Shown piece by piece: positions 1 through 8,038 of a DNA stretch of 64,000 bases. The DNA is taken from the NCBI RefSeq assembly GCF_003319105.1, contig NZ_QOHH01000002.1, forward strand, positions 186,001 to 250,000, given 5' to 3'. A program made the position numbers and the translations under genes. How positions within the stretch are numbered: the first letter of the stretch is position 1; each line of letters starts with the position of its first letter. This stretch comes from Blastococcus sp. TF02-09 (GTDB lineage: Bacteria > Actinomycetota > Actinomycetes > Mycobacteriales > Geodermatophilaceae). The notes beneath the pieces are model-generated. The model was not told the origin of the DNA, made no database searches, and worked only from the letters and a program-made list of their open reading frames with translations.

Positions 1-93
1 CCCCCGGCGCAGCCCGGCCGCGACCGCGTCGACGGTGGCGTCGTCCACCGCGGTGGCGGCCCGCAGCGCGACGTAGACGGTGAAGGTGGGCAC
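1..93 (-). CDS. N-terminal fragment of an unidentified protein (runs off the window)
   Basis: A minus-strand frame opens with GTG at 93 and stays open to the window edge. It gives 31 residues beginning VPTFTVYVALRAATAVDDAT. Third codon positions are almost all G or C, as in the real genes here, which argues for coding. There is too little protein to assign a family. It is divergent from the CDP-ribitol synthase gene. Confidence 0.5.
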   Translation of the reverse strand, partial: MPTFTVYVALRAATAVDDATVDAVAAGLRRG

Positions 94-224
94 GGGCCGA
101 GTCTGCCCGGTGCGCTCGGCCGGCCGGCAGGCACCGGGTGAGCAGGGTCGATGTGAAGGACCGGTCCGCGCCACTCGTGCTCCCCCAGTCACAGACACCC
201 CACCGGGAGCGCCGGGGTCCCCGG

Positions 225-242
225 GCGGACCGCTCGGTCCGC
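225..242. promoter_or_regulatory. Inverted repeat upstream of the cell-wall polymer operon
   Basis: GCGGACCG-CT-CGGTCCGC is an 8-bp inverted repeat with a 2-bp spacer. It lies directly upstream of the candidate -10 hexamer at 244-249, where the -35/spacer region would be, so it could be an operator. A palindrome with the same CGGACC half-site occurs at 12885-12898 in the same locus. Function is inferred. Confidence 0.35.
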
Positions 243-243
243 T

Positions 244-249
244 TACCGT
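244..249 (+). promoter_or_regulatory. Candidate -10 element (TACCGT), leaderless start
   Basis: TACCGT lies 6 nt before the GTG start at 256, with no Shine-Dalgarno sequence. This fits leaderless transcription, which is common in actinomycetes. The same hexamer precedes several other genes in this window at 6-7 nt. Confidence 0.45.
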
Positions 250-255
250 TGCGTC

Positions 256-1734
256 GTGACCAGATTGCGGAACGTGGCTGTCGTGCTCGCCGGTGGGACC
301 GGGACGCGGGTGGGACTCTCCATCCCCAAGCAGCTGATCAAGATCGCCGGCAAGCCGATCATCGAGCACACGATCGGCACACTGCAGGCCTCGCCGCAGA
401 TCGACGAGATCATCGTGCTGATGACGCCCGGTCACCTGGACGCCGTCCACGCCTTCCTCCGGCCCGGCGGGTACCCGAAGGTCACCCGGGTGCTCGAGGG
501 AGCCGACACCCGCAACGCGACGACGCAGCGCGCACTCGACGCCCTGGGCGACGAGGAGTGCAACGTCCTGTTCCACGACGCCGTCCGGCCGCTGCTCAGC
601 CAGCGCGTGATCGCCGACTGCGTCGACGCCCTCGAGCAGTACGAGGCGGTGGACACCGCGATCCCCTCGGCCGACACGATCATCCAGGTCGACGAGTCGG
701 GCCGGACCATCGACGACGTCCTCAAGCGCGGGCTGCTCCGCCGCGGCCAGACCCCGCAGGGCTTCCGCCTGTCGGTGATCCGCCGGGCCTACGCCCAGGC
801 GGCCCAGGACGCGTCGTTCGAGGCGACCGACGACTGCACCGTGGTGCTCCGCTACGCCCCCGACGTCCCGATCGCCGTCGTGCGCGGCGAAGAGCGCAAC
901 ATGAAGATCACCGAGCCGATCGACGTCTACATCGCCGACAAGCTCTTCCAGCTGGACAGCCACGAGGCGCCGCGCCCCCGCTACGACTCGGAGTACCGGG
1001 CGGCCCTCGCCGGCAAGACCGTCGTCGTCTTCGGCGGCTCCTACGGGATCGGCGCCGACATCGCCCGCATGGCCGAGTCCTACGGCGCGATCACCAAGGT
1101 GTTCAGCCGCTCGGCCACCAACACCCACGTCGAGCGGCGCGCGGACATCGTCGCCGCCTGCGAGCAGGTGCTGGCCGCCACCGGCCGCATCGACTACGTG
1201 GTGAACACCGCGGGCATCCTGCACCGCGGCGAGCTGGCCGAGACCAGCGAGGAGACCGTCTACTCGGCCACCGAGGTCAACTACCTCGCGCCGATCCACA
1301 TCTCGCAGGTGTTCCAGCCGCACTTGAAGAAGACCAACGGCTCGCTGCTGCTGTTCACCTCGAGCTCCTACACCCGCGGTCGCAGCGGCTACAGCCTCTA
1401 CTCCTCGGCCAAGGCCGCCGTGGTCAACCTGACCCAGGCGCTGGCCGACGAGTGGGCTGCCGACGGCGTGCGGATCAACTGCATCAACCCCGAGCGGACC
1501 GCCACGCCCATGCGGACCAAGGCGTTCGGCCAGGAGCCCGAGGGCAGCCTGCTGACGTCGGAGGCGGTCGCGGAGACCTCGCTCGACGTCCTCATCAGCT
1601 CCTTCACCGGTCACATCGTCGACGTCCGCCGCGAGGACGCGCTGTCCTCCCACGTCGCCGCGTCGGTGTCCGCCGAGCTGGTGCCGGACGACGCCGCAGC
1701 GGACCACCTGCCGGGCGTCGACCAGAGCCAGTGA
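256..1734 (+). CDS. Bifunctional CDP-ribitol synthase (IspD-like cytidylyltransferase + SDR reductase), Bcs1-like
   Basis: The 492-residue protein has two enzymes in one chain. Residues about 5-235 are an IspD/TarI-type cytidylyltransferase (LAGGTGTR at 11-18, FHDAVRPL, RGQTPQGF). Residues about 250-455 are a short-chain dehydrogenase with a GGSYGIG nucleotide-binding loop and catalytic Y382-x3-K386 (YSSAK). This architecture matches Haemophilus Bcs1, which reduces ribulose-5-phosphate to ribitol-5-phosphate and couples it to CTP to give CDP-ribitol. That activity is inferred from family. The GTG start follows a -10-like TACCGT with no RBS. The stop overlaps the next gene by 4 bp (GTGA). It is the first gene of a plus-strand operon with polymer-building enzymes, so CDP-ribitol probably feeds a teichoic-acid-like polymer. 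Confidence 0.85.
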   Translation: MTRLRNVAVVLAGGTGTRVGLSIPKQLIKIAGKPIIEHTIGTLQASPQIDEIIVLMTPGHLDAVHAFLRPGGYPKVTRVLEGADTRNATTQRALDALGDEECNVLFHDAVRPLLSQRVIADCVDALEQYEAVDTAIPSADTIIQVDESGRTIDDVLKRGLLRRGQTPQGFRLSVIRRAYAQAAQDASFEATDDCTVVLRYAPDVPIAVVRGEERNMKITEPIDVYIADKLFQLDSHEAPRPRYDSEYRAALAGKTVVVFGGSYGIGADIARMAESYGAITKVFSRSATNTHVERRADIVAACEQVLAATGRIDYVVNTAGILHRGELAETSEETVYSATEVNYLAPIHISQVFQPHLKKTNGSLLLFTSSSYTRGRSGYSLYSSAKAAVVNLTQALADEWAADGVRINCINPERTATPMRTKAFGQEPEGSLLTSEAVAETSLDVLISSFTGHIVDVRREDALSSHVAASVSAELVPDDAAADHLPGVDQSQ

Positions 1735-2603
1735 CCAGCGCGCCGGTCGTCGGCGTCGTCGTCCTGACGCAGGGCCGCCGCCCGGCCGAGCTGGACCGGG
1801 CGGTGCGCTCGGCACTCGCCCAGCGCAACGTCGTCGTCGACGTGGTGGTCGTCGGCAACGGCTGGCAGCCCACCGGGCTGCCGGACGGTGTCCGCGCCGT
1901 CGGACTGGCCGAGAACCTGGGCATCCCCGCGGGACGCAACGCCGGGGTGCCGCACGTCGCCGGCGACCTGCTGCTCTTCCTGGACGACGACGCGACGCTC
2001 GTCGACCCGTCCTTCCTCGCCCGCGCCGTGCACCTCTTCGACGCCCGCCCCGACCTCGGGCTGCTCCAGCCGCGGGTGGACGGGCCGGGCGGGGTCCCCG
2101 GGCCGCGGCGCTGGACCCCGCGCATGCGGGTCGGCGAACGGGAACGCAGCAGCGCGGTGTTCTCCGTGTGGGAGGGGGCCGTGGTCGTCCGCCGCGCCGT
2201 CCTCGAGCGCACCGGCGGCTGGCCGGACCCGTTCTTCTACGCGCACGAGGGCATCGAGCTGGCGTGGCGCGTCTGGGACGCGGGAGCCGTCGTCCACTAC
2301 GCCGGTGACCTCGCGGTCGAGCACCCGTTGACCGCCTTCACCCGCCACCGCGACTTCTACCGGCTCAACGCCCGCAACCGCGTCTGGCTGGCCAAGCGGA
2401 ACCTGCCCTGGGTGCTCGGCGTCCCGTACGTGCTCGTCTGGACGGCGCTGCAGGTGGCGCGGTCGGTGCGCACCCCCGCGACCCTGGTGCCGTGGTTCCG
2501 CGGCTGGGCCGAGGGCTGGCGCACCGACGCCGGCCCCCGCCGGACCCTGCGCTGGGGCACGATCGCCCGCATGACCCGGCATGGGCGGCCGCCGGTCGTC
2601 TGA
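1731..2603 (+). CDS. Glycosyltransferase family 2
   Basis: This 290-residue GT-A glycosyltransferase has the family 2 layout: a strand-rich N-terminus (VVGVVVLTQGRR), ENLGIPAGRN in the donor-binding region, and the metal-binding acidic cluster D85-D86-D87 in LFLDDDATL. The C-terminus is basic with a hydrophobic stretch (YVLVWTALQVA), which may sit on the membrane. Donor and acceptor cannot be read from sequence. The GTG start overlaps the upstream stop (GTGA), so it is translationally coupled to the CDP-ribitol synthase and probably adds a sugar to the linkage unit or to the polymer. Confidence 0.8.
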   Translation: MTSAPVVGVVVLTQGRRPAELDRAVRSALAQRNVVVDVVVVGNGWQPTGLPDGVRAVGLAENLGIPAGRNAGVPHVAGDLLLFLDDDATLVDPSFLARAVHLFDARPDLGLLQPRVDGPGGVPGPRRWTPRMRVGERERSSAVFSVWEGAVVVRRAVLERTGGWPDPFFYAHEGIELAWRVWDAGAVVHYAGDLAVEHPLTAFTRHRDFYRLNARNRVWLAKRNLPWVLGVPYVLVWTALQVARSVRTPATLVPWFRGWAEGWRTDAGPRRTLRWGTIARMTRHGRPPVV

Positions 2604-2642
2604 CAGGTAGCGTGCTTCCCGGCCGATCCGAGGAGCCTCCGA

Positions 2643-3860
2643 GTGCCGTTCCCCTTCTCCGCAGTTCCCGCGCGCGTGCGCTCGAGCGGCGGTCGCCTGG
2701 TGCGCCGGCTCGGGCTCCTGCCCGGTGGCGAGCCCGACGGCCTCGGCGAGGACGCCACGCTCACCGGGGCCGCGCTGGACGGACGCGTCGTCGCGTTCTT
2801 CCCGGAGCCCCCGCGCAACGCCTACCAGCTGGGCCAGTGGCTGCCCCAGCTCGAGGTGCTCTCCCAGCGGCACGGCGTGACGGTCGTGACGCAGGACAGC
2901 CGGACCACCGCGTGGTTGCGCCGTCGAACCGCCCTCCCGGTGCTGTGCGTGGGCCGGACGGCGACGCTCGACGGTCTCCTGCAGCGCAGCGACGTCGCCC
3001 TCGCGGTCTACGTCAGCCACCACCCGAGGAACTTCCAGATGCTGCGTCACCCCTCGGCCGCCCACGTCTACCTCGGCCACGGGGAGAGCGACAAGGCGGT
3101 CTCGGCCTCCAACCAGCTCAAGGCCTACGACCGGGCGTTCGTGGCCGGCCCCGCGGCGGAGCAGCGCATCCTCGACGAGCTGATGTGGTTCGACCGCGGC
3201 CGGCTCGTCCGCATCGGCCGTCCGCAGGCGGCCGCGTCGTCCCCGCGGCCGGTGCCCGCCGTCCCGACCGTCCTCTACGCGCCGACGTGGGAGGGGGCCC
3301 AGCCCTCGATGGCGTACAGCTCCGTGGCCACCCACGGCCGGGCGCTGATCGCTTCGCTGCTCGCCGGAGGGCTCCGGGTCGTCTACCGCCCGCACCCGCG
3401 CACCGGCGCCAACCGGCGCGACGTCGCCGCTGCCGACGCCGGACTGCGGCGGTTGCTGGGCACCGCGGAGGCCGTGGGCACGGGCAGCACCGTCGATCTC
3501 GACCGGCCGCTGCAGGACGCCTTCGCCGACGCCGACCTGCTGCTCACGGACGTCTCGTCGCTGGCCGTCGAGTGGCTCCCGACCGGCCGCCCGCTGGTGG
3601 TGACCGTGCCGGCCGACCCGGCCGCCGTCGTCACCCCCTCGCCGCTGCTCGACGCGGTCCCGCGCCTGGCCGCGGCCGACGCCGAGCGCGCCGCCGAGCT
3701 GGTGCGCCGGCAGCTGGCCGACGACGCACAGCGGTCCGCCCGCGCGGCACTGGTCGACCACTACCTGGGAGGCGGCGACCCGGACGCGGCGCTGGCCCGT
3801 TTCCTCGACGCGTGCGACGACGTCATCGCCGCCCGGGACGCCGTCCGGGTCGCCCCGTGA
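2643..3860 (+). CDS. CDP-glycerol/CDP-ribitol polyol-phosphate transferase (TagF/TarL family)
   Basis: The 405-residue protein carries the glycerophosphotransferase (TagF/TarL) domain. It has GHGESDK with the conserved histidine at residue 146, TVLYAPTWEG, VVYRPHPRTG and the nucleotide-site motif LLTDVSSLAVEW near the C-terminus. Family members add glycerol- or ribitol-phosphate from CDP-alcohols to a lipid-linked acceptor at the inner membrane face. The neighbouring CDP-ribitol synthase suggests ribitol-phosphate, but substrate is not decided by sequence. The GTG start at 2643 follows GAGGAGCC. The stop overlaps the next gene by 4 bp. Its core resembles the C-terminal half of the protein at 8035-10011. 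Confidence 0.8.
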   Translation: MPFPFSAVPARVRSSGGRLVRRLGLLPGGEPDGLGEDATLTGAALDGRVVAFFPEPPRNAYQLGQWLPQLEVLSQRHGVTVVTQDSRTTAWLRRRTALPVLCVGRTATLDGLLQRSDVALAVYVSHHPRNFQMLRHPSAAHVYLGHGESDKAVSASNQLKAYDRAFVAGPAAEQRILDELMWFDRGRLVRIGRPQAAASSPRPVPAVPTVLYAPTWEGAQPSMAYSSVATHGRALIASLLAGGLRVVYRPHPRTGANRRDVAAADAGLRRLLGTAEAVGTGSTVDLDRPLQDAFADADLLLTDVSSLAVEWLPTGRPLVVTVPADPAAVVTPSPLLDAVPRLAAADAERAAELVRRQLADDAQRSARAALVDHYLGGGDPDAALARFLDACDDVIAARDAVRVAP

Positions 3861-4660
3861 CCGTCGACCGCCCGGCCCGGCCGACCATCGCCGAGCTGCG
3901 GGAGATCACCCAGCCCCCGGCGATCCGCGGCCGGCGGACCGCCGAGCACTGGACCGGCGACCTGTACATGCGCCGGATCTCCCCGTACCTGACCCGGCTG
4001 CTGCTGCGGGCGGGCCTGACCGCGAACGCCGTGACCGCGCTGATGATCGTGACCGGGGCGGCGTCCGGCGTCGCCCTGCTCGTCCCGGGCCTGGGCGGCG
4101 CGCTCCTGGCGGTGCTGCTCACCCAGCTGCAGATGCTGTGGGACGCCAGCGACGGCGAGGTCGCCCGCTGGCGCGGCACGTCCAGCCCGCTGGGGATCTT
4201 CCTCGACCGGGTGGGCCACTACCTGGCGGAGAGCCTCATCCCGATCGCGCTCGGCGTCCGGGCCGCGGGCGGGCTCGACGATCTGGCCGAGGGCTACGGG
4301 TGGACGACCCTGGGCGCCCTGCTGGCCGTCGTCATCGTGCTGAACAAGTCGCTCAACGACATGGTGCACGTGTCCCGCGCCGCGGCGGGGCTCGCGAAGG
4401 CGGCCGACGACGAGGCGACCACGACCCCGCGTTCGGGCGCCCTGGCCCGGTTGCGGCGCCTGGCCCGGTTCGTGCCGTTCCACCGGCTCTACCACTCCAT
4501 CGAGCTGAGCCTGCTCGTCCTCGCGGCGGCAGTTGTCGACGTGATCACCGGCGACCTCACCGGCACCCGGGTGCTGCTGGCCGTCCTGCTCCCGGCGGCG
4601 CTGCTGGCGGTGGCCGGCCACTTCCTCGCCATCGTCACGTCGTCGCGGCTGCGACCCTGA
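3857..4660 (+). CDS. CDP-alcohol phosphatidyltransferase family protein with altered catalytic motif
   Basis: The 267-residue membrane protein has several hydrophobic helices and the CDP-alcohol phosphotransferase signature D-x2-DG-x2-AR-x8-G-x3-D-x3-D. It reads D96, D99-G100, A103-R104, G113, D117, and then histidine at position 121 where the last aspartate is expected. In characterised family members that aspartate is the proposed catalytic base, so activity may be changed or lost. The GTG start overlaps the previous stop (GTGA). It ends the plus-strand operon and converges on the next gene with only 6 bp between. A role in loading a polyol-phosphate or sugar-phosphate onto a lipid is plausible but unproven. 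Confidence 0.8.
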   Translation: MTVDRPARPTIAELREITQPPAIRGRRTAEHWTGDLYMRRISPYLTRLLLRAGLTANAVTALMIVTGAASGVALLVPGLGGALLAVLLTQLQMLWDASDGEVARWRGTSSPLGIFLDRVGHYLAESLIPIALGVRAAGGLDDLAEGYGWTTLGALLAVVIVLNKSLNDMVHVSRAAAGLAKAADDEATTTPRSGALARLRRLARFVPFHRLYHSIELSLLVLAAAVVDVITGDLTGTRVLLAVLLPAALLAVAGHFLAIVTSSRLRP

Positions 4661-4666
4661 CGCCGC

Positions 4667-5938
4667 CTACGAGCAGGAGGGGTCGATCTCGCCCCAGCCC
4701 TCGGGGCTGAGGGCGATCGGAGCACCCCGGCCGGTCGCCTCGCAGCTGTCGCGGTAGTCCGTCACCTCGTCGGTCCAGGACGGGCCCGACATCCTGAAGT
4801 CGCTGGCCGGGAACGCCAGCACGACGTTGACCGCCAGCGCGGCGAGCGCCACGCGGCCCAGCACCGTCGGGATCGACGGGCCGGCAAGGGCCAGGGCCGA
4901 GATCAGGAACATCCCGGTCACCGCCGCGTACCGGGTGGTCGGCTGACCGGACATGATCGAGATGGCGGAGTAGAGCAGGGCGCCGGTGAGCACCGCACCG
5001 ATCGCCAGGGTCCGGTGCGTGCGCGCCTCGTACACGGCCAGCAGCAGCGCGCCGGCGAAGACGGCGCCCATGAGCATCGACACGTCGAGGACGCCGAACC
5101 GGCCGAGCTCGAACGCCGCCACGTTGGGGCCGGCCGCCGCGGTCAGGGCGATGTCGAACAGGTTCCCGGGCAACTGGGGGGTGCGCGAGGCCGGGTTGTC
5201 GGCCGAGGCGCCGCCGAACGCGATGAGCGCGACCTGGACCGCCAGCCCCGCGAGCAGACCTCGGACCGCCGGTGACCGGAGAACCCCGGCCCGGTGTGCC
5301 ACCCACGCCACGGGCAGCAGGAAGACGGTCAGGGGTGTGGTGAGGCCCGCGAGCACGGTGACCGCCGCGGGGAGCCACCGCCGGCCGGACGTGTCGATCA
5401 CCAACCAGAACGCGGCGACGAGCAGCAGCCACTGCAGGTTCGCGAGCGACCCGGCCGAGCCCCGGAAGGCGGGCGCGAGCGCCAGCGACAGCGCGGGCAG
5501 CAGCGCCCAGGCCCACGAGCCGGTGACCCGGCGAGCAGCCACGAAGACCACGGCGGCCAGTGCGCCTGCCGCCAGCGCGGTCGCGAGGACGGCGTAGACC
5601 GCGAAGTGCTCGAGCGGGATCTGCGCGCCGATCAGGCCGAACGCCCGGGGCACCGTGTGCGCGTAGCCGGCGTAGGTGTACCCGAAGCTCTCCAGGCCGT
5701 AGCGCCGGGCGTCCCAGAGGAAGACGAAGCCGTCCTCGGCCCAGACGCGGTCCAGGCCCGGGCCGGCGACCACCAGGCGGAGCACGGTGAGCACGGCTGC
5801 GGCAGCGCCGACCAGGAGGGCGACGCCGATCCGGTCTCCCCGCGCGCGGAGCGGCGCCCCGGCCGCAGGCGGTGCTGCGGGCGTCCGTGCCGCGACCACC
5901 GTGTCGGTCCCGCGCTCCCCTGCGCTCCGGATTGCCAT
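4667..5938 (-). CDS. Polytopic membrane protein, GT-C-like, function unknown
   Basis: The 423-residue protein begins with a proline/alanine-rich cytoplasmic segment, then about nine or ten hydrophobic helices. An acidic WAEDGFVFLWDARRYG loop follows the first helix. Acidic residues in the first extracytoplasmic loop are typical of GT-C lipid-linked-sugar glycosyltransferases, so a membrane glycosyltransferase role is possible, but I recognise no specific family. It is the last gene of the six-gene minus-strand operon for cell-wall polymer synthesis and export, 78 bp after the TarS-like gene. A GAGAGGAA sequence precedes the ATG start. Confidence 0.65.
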   Translation of the reverse strand: MAIRSAGERGTDTVVAARTPAAPPAAGAPLRARGDRIGVALLVGAAAAVLTVLRLVVAGPGLDRVWAEDGFVFLWDARRYGLESFGYTYAGYAHTVPRAFGLIGAQIPLEHFAVYAVLATALAAGALAAVVFVAARRVTGSWAWALLPALSLALAPAFRGSAGSLANLQWLLLVAAFWLVIDTSGRRWLPAAVTVLAGLTTPLTVFLLPVAWVAHRAGVLRSPAVRGLLAGLAVQVALIAFGGASADNPASRTPQLPGNLFDIALTAAAGPNVAAFELGRFGVLDVSMLMGAVFAGALLLAVYEARTHRTLAIGAVLTGALLYSAISIMSGQPTTRYAAVTGMFLISALALAGPSIPTVLGRVALAALAVNVVLAFPASDFRMSGPSWTDEVTDYRDSCEATGRGAPIALSPEGWGEIDPSCS

Positions 5939-6016
5939 GTGCGTCCATTCCTCTCGGTCGGTCTGTTCTGGGACCGCCGATCACGCGCATCCCGCTCTTC
6001 CGAGCAACGGGCGTCG

Positions 6017-8038
6017 CTAGGACTCCCGGGCCTCCGCCCGATCGCCGGTCACGGCGAGGGTGAGTCCGGTCTCGCCCGTCCGGCCGTTGAACCGGGTCTT
6101 GAGGCGGTACTCCCCGGGGGGCACGGAACCACTGGACCGGAGGACGGTGCGGCCCTCCTCGGCGACGATCTCCGCGGGCAGCCGGTGCCCGGACCCCAGG
6201 ACGACCTCGCCGGTCAACCGGCCACCACCGTCGTTGTGCACGTCGCGGAGCACCGCCGACAGCTCGAGACGCACGACCCCGTGCCGCTCGGCGGCCCGGA
6301 CGTCGACGTCGTCGACCCGCGGCTTGGCCGATCCGCACACGGTGCGGACGGCGTTGGCCACGTCGAGGCTCAGCACGCCGTCGCGGTTCTTGTACGCGAT
6401 CGCGGACCTGCCGCGGGTGAGGGCCACCGCGTTGTGGCCTCCGCGCACCGCCCGATGAGCCACGTAGCCGAGCGCCTCGAAGCGGGCGGCGAAGTCCCAG
6501 ACCCGCTCGGTGTCCCAGTTCCGCTCCGCGGTCCGGCCGATGTCGAACCGCCCCGTGACCGTGCCGACGAGCCGGCCCCCGCCGTCACCGTCGGGCTCCA
6601 TCCGGACCGAACCCTCGCTCGGGACCCGCCACGTGGACCGCGAGTCCCTCCCCTTGACGCTCAGCGAGAAGGTGGCCCGCGCCAGCGCGTCGGTCAGGTC
6701 CTGCGCCTCCGCGGACAGCGCCGACCGGAGATCCTCGGGGAGGTCCCGGCACCAGCCCGACCCGCTCCTCCGGAACCGTAGGGGCTCACCGTCCGCGTCG
6801 GTCAGGGTGGCGGACGCGCTGATGACGAGCAGCCCGTCCTCCCACCGGAGCTCGGTGACCTCCGGGGTCGCGGTGACGCCGCGGTCATACTCGGCGAGCC
6901 GCCGCTGCAGCTTCTCGTCACCGAGCCGCACCAGCTCCGCGCGCGCCCTGTGCACCGGCAGCAGACGTTCGTCCAGCTGCGGTGGCGCGTAGCGGTCGAC
7001 CAGGGTGCGGACGTAGCCCATGGACCGCTCGTAGTACTCGTCGCTGCGACGCAGCGACGACGGCCCGGTGAAGGCCAGCACCCGGGCCTGGACGTGGTGG
7101 GTGAGCAGCGCCTGCCGGTGGGTCTCCTCGGTGAGGGAGGTGTCGATCGTCTCGAGGAGGCGGGTCAGGTGCGCCCAGAACTCGTCGGGGTCCCGGCCGA
7201 ACGTGGCGGAGTTGTTGCTGTCGGTCGCCACCCAGTGGTAGCAGGGGTAGTCGGTGACCACTGCCACCCGCGCCCCCTGGGCCAGGCAGGCGACGTTGAA
7301 GTAGATGTCCTCCCAGAGGATCCGGTTCCCCTCGAGGAAGCGGATCCCGTGCTGCCGGACGAACGCCGTCCGGTACAGCTTGTGCGGCGTCATCGGCAGC
7401 AGGGGGACGCCGGCCCGCGCGCCCTCGGCCGGGTCCGGCACGAACTCGTGCCACCCCCAGGACCAGCCCCGGGTGCGCGCCTCCTTCATGTTGACGACGT
7501 CCGCGGACTCGATCCGCCCCTGCTCGTAGGCGCGGGACAGGGCCTCGGGGTAGAGCTCGTCGTCGTGGTCCATGAACAGGACGTAGGTGCCCCGGGCCAT
7601 CGTGATGCCGACGTTCCTGGGCCGGCTGGACCACCCGGAGTTGGGGATCGTGTGGACGACGACGTGCGGGCGGGTCCGCGCGAAGGCGCGCAGGCGATCT
7701 GCGGTGTCGTCGGTGGACCCGTCGTCGATGAACAGGACCTCGAAGTCGCGGCGGGGCAGGGTCTGGGCGTCGAGCGACCTGATCACTCGCTCCAGCCCGG
7801 CCTGGTCGGAGTTGTAGGCCGCGATGATGACGCTGACCTTCACCCGGGTGTTGCGCCGGAGGACCCGGATGACCCGGGCCAGGCGCCGCTGCACCCCCGT
7901 CGGCAGCCGCCGGTGGATCGCCCGGAGACGCCGGCGCGGGATCCGGGCCCGCGCCACGGACAGCACTGTCGCCAGCAGGCCGACCGCCTGTCCGATCACC
8001 CGTACTGCGAGCGCGCGAGCGCCATCGGTCTGGCTCAT
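6017..8038 (-). CDS. TarS/TarQ-like wall teichoic acid glycosyltransferase (GT2 + C-terminal beta-rich domain)
   Basis: The 673-residue protein has a basic, partly hydrophobic N-terminus (1-65), a GT2 domain at about 67-300 and a long C-terminal part that looks beta-rich. The GT2 part shares a run of blocks with staphylococcal TarS: VSVIIAAYNS, VLFIDDGSTD, RPRNVGITMARGTYVLFMDH, PHKLYRTAFVRQHGIRF and EDIYFNVACLAQ. TarS adds GlcNAc to poly-ribitol-phosphate and forms trimers through C-terminal Ig-like domains. The similarity is read by eye, so the sugar and polymer are inferences. The start overlaps the upstream TagF-like stop (ATGA), which ties decoration to polymerisation. Confidence 0.75.
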   Translation of the reverse strand: MSQTDGARALAVRVIGQAVGLLATVLSVARARIPRRRLRAIHRRLPTGVQRRLARVIRVLRRNTRVKVSVIIAAYNSDQAGLERVIRSLDAQTLPRRDFEVLFIDDGSTDDTADRLRAFARTRPHVVVHTIPNSGWSSRPRNVGITMARGTYVLFMDHDDELYPEALSRAYEQGRIESADVVNMKEARTRGWSWGWHEFVPDPAEGARAGVPLLPMTPHKLYRTAFVRQHGIRFLEGNRILWEDIYFNVACLAQGARVAVVTDYPCYHWVATDSNNSATFGRDPDEFWAHLTRLLETIDTSLTEETHRQALLTHHVQARVLAFTGPSSLRRSDEYYERSMGYVRTLVDRYAPPQLDERLLPVHRARAELVRLGDEKLQRRLAEYDRGVTATPEVTELRWEDGLLVISASATLTDADGEPLRFRRSGSGWCRDLPEDLRSALSAEAQDLTDALARATFSLSVKGRDSRSTWRVPSEGSVRMEPDGDGGGRLVGTVTGRFDIGRTAERNWDTERVWDFAARFEALGYVAHRAVRGGHNAVALTRGRSAIAYKNRDGVLSLDVANAVRTVCGSAKPRVDDVDVRAAERHGVVRLELSAVLRDVHNDGGGRLTGEVVLGSGHRLPAEIVAEEGRTVLRSSGSVPPGEYRLKTRFNGRTGETGLTLAVTGDRAEARES

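Noticed and set aside
1611-3761. A 716-codon minus-strand open frame opposite the GT2 and TagF-like genes
   Set aside because: The opposite strand carries clear glycosyltransferase and transferase motifs. This frame is low-complexity Gly/Arg/Ala/Val.
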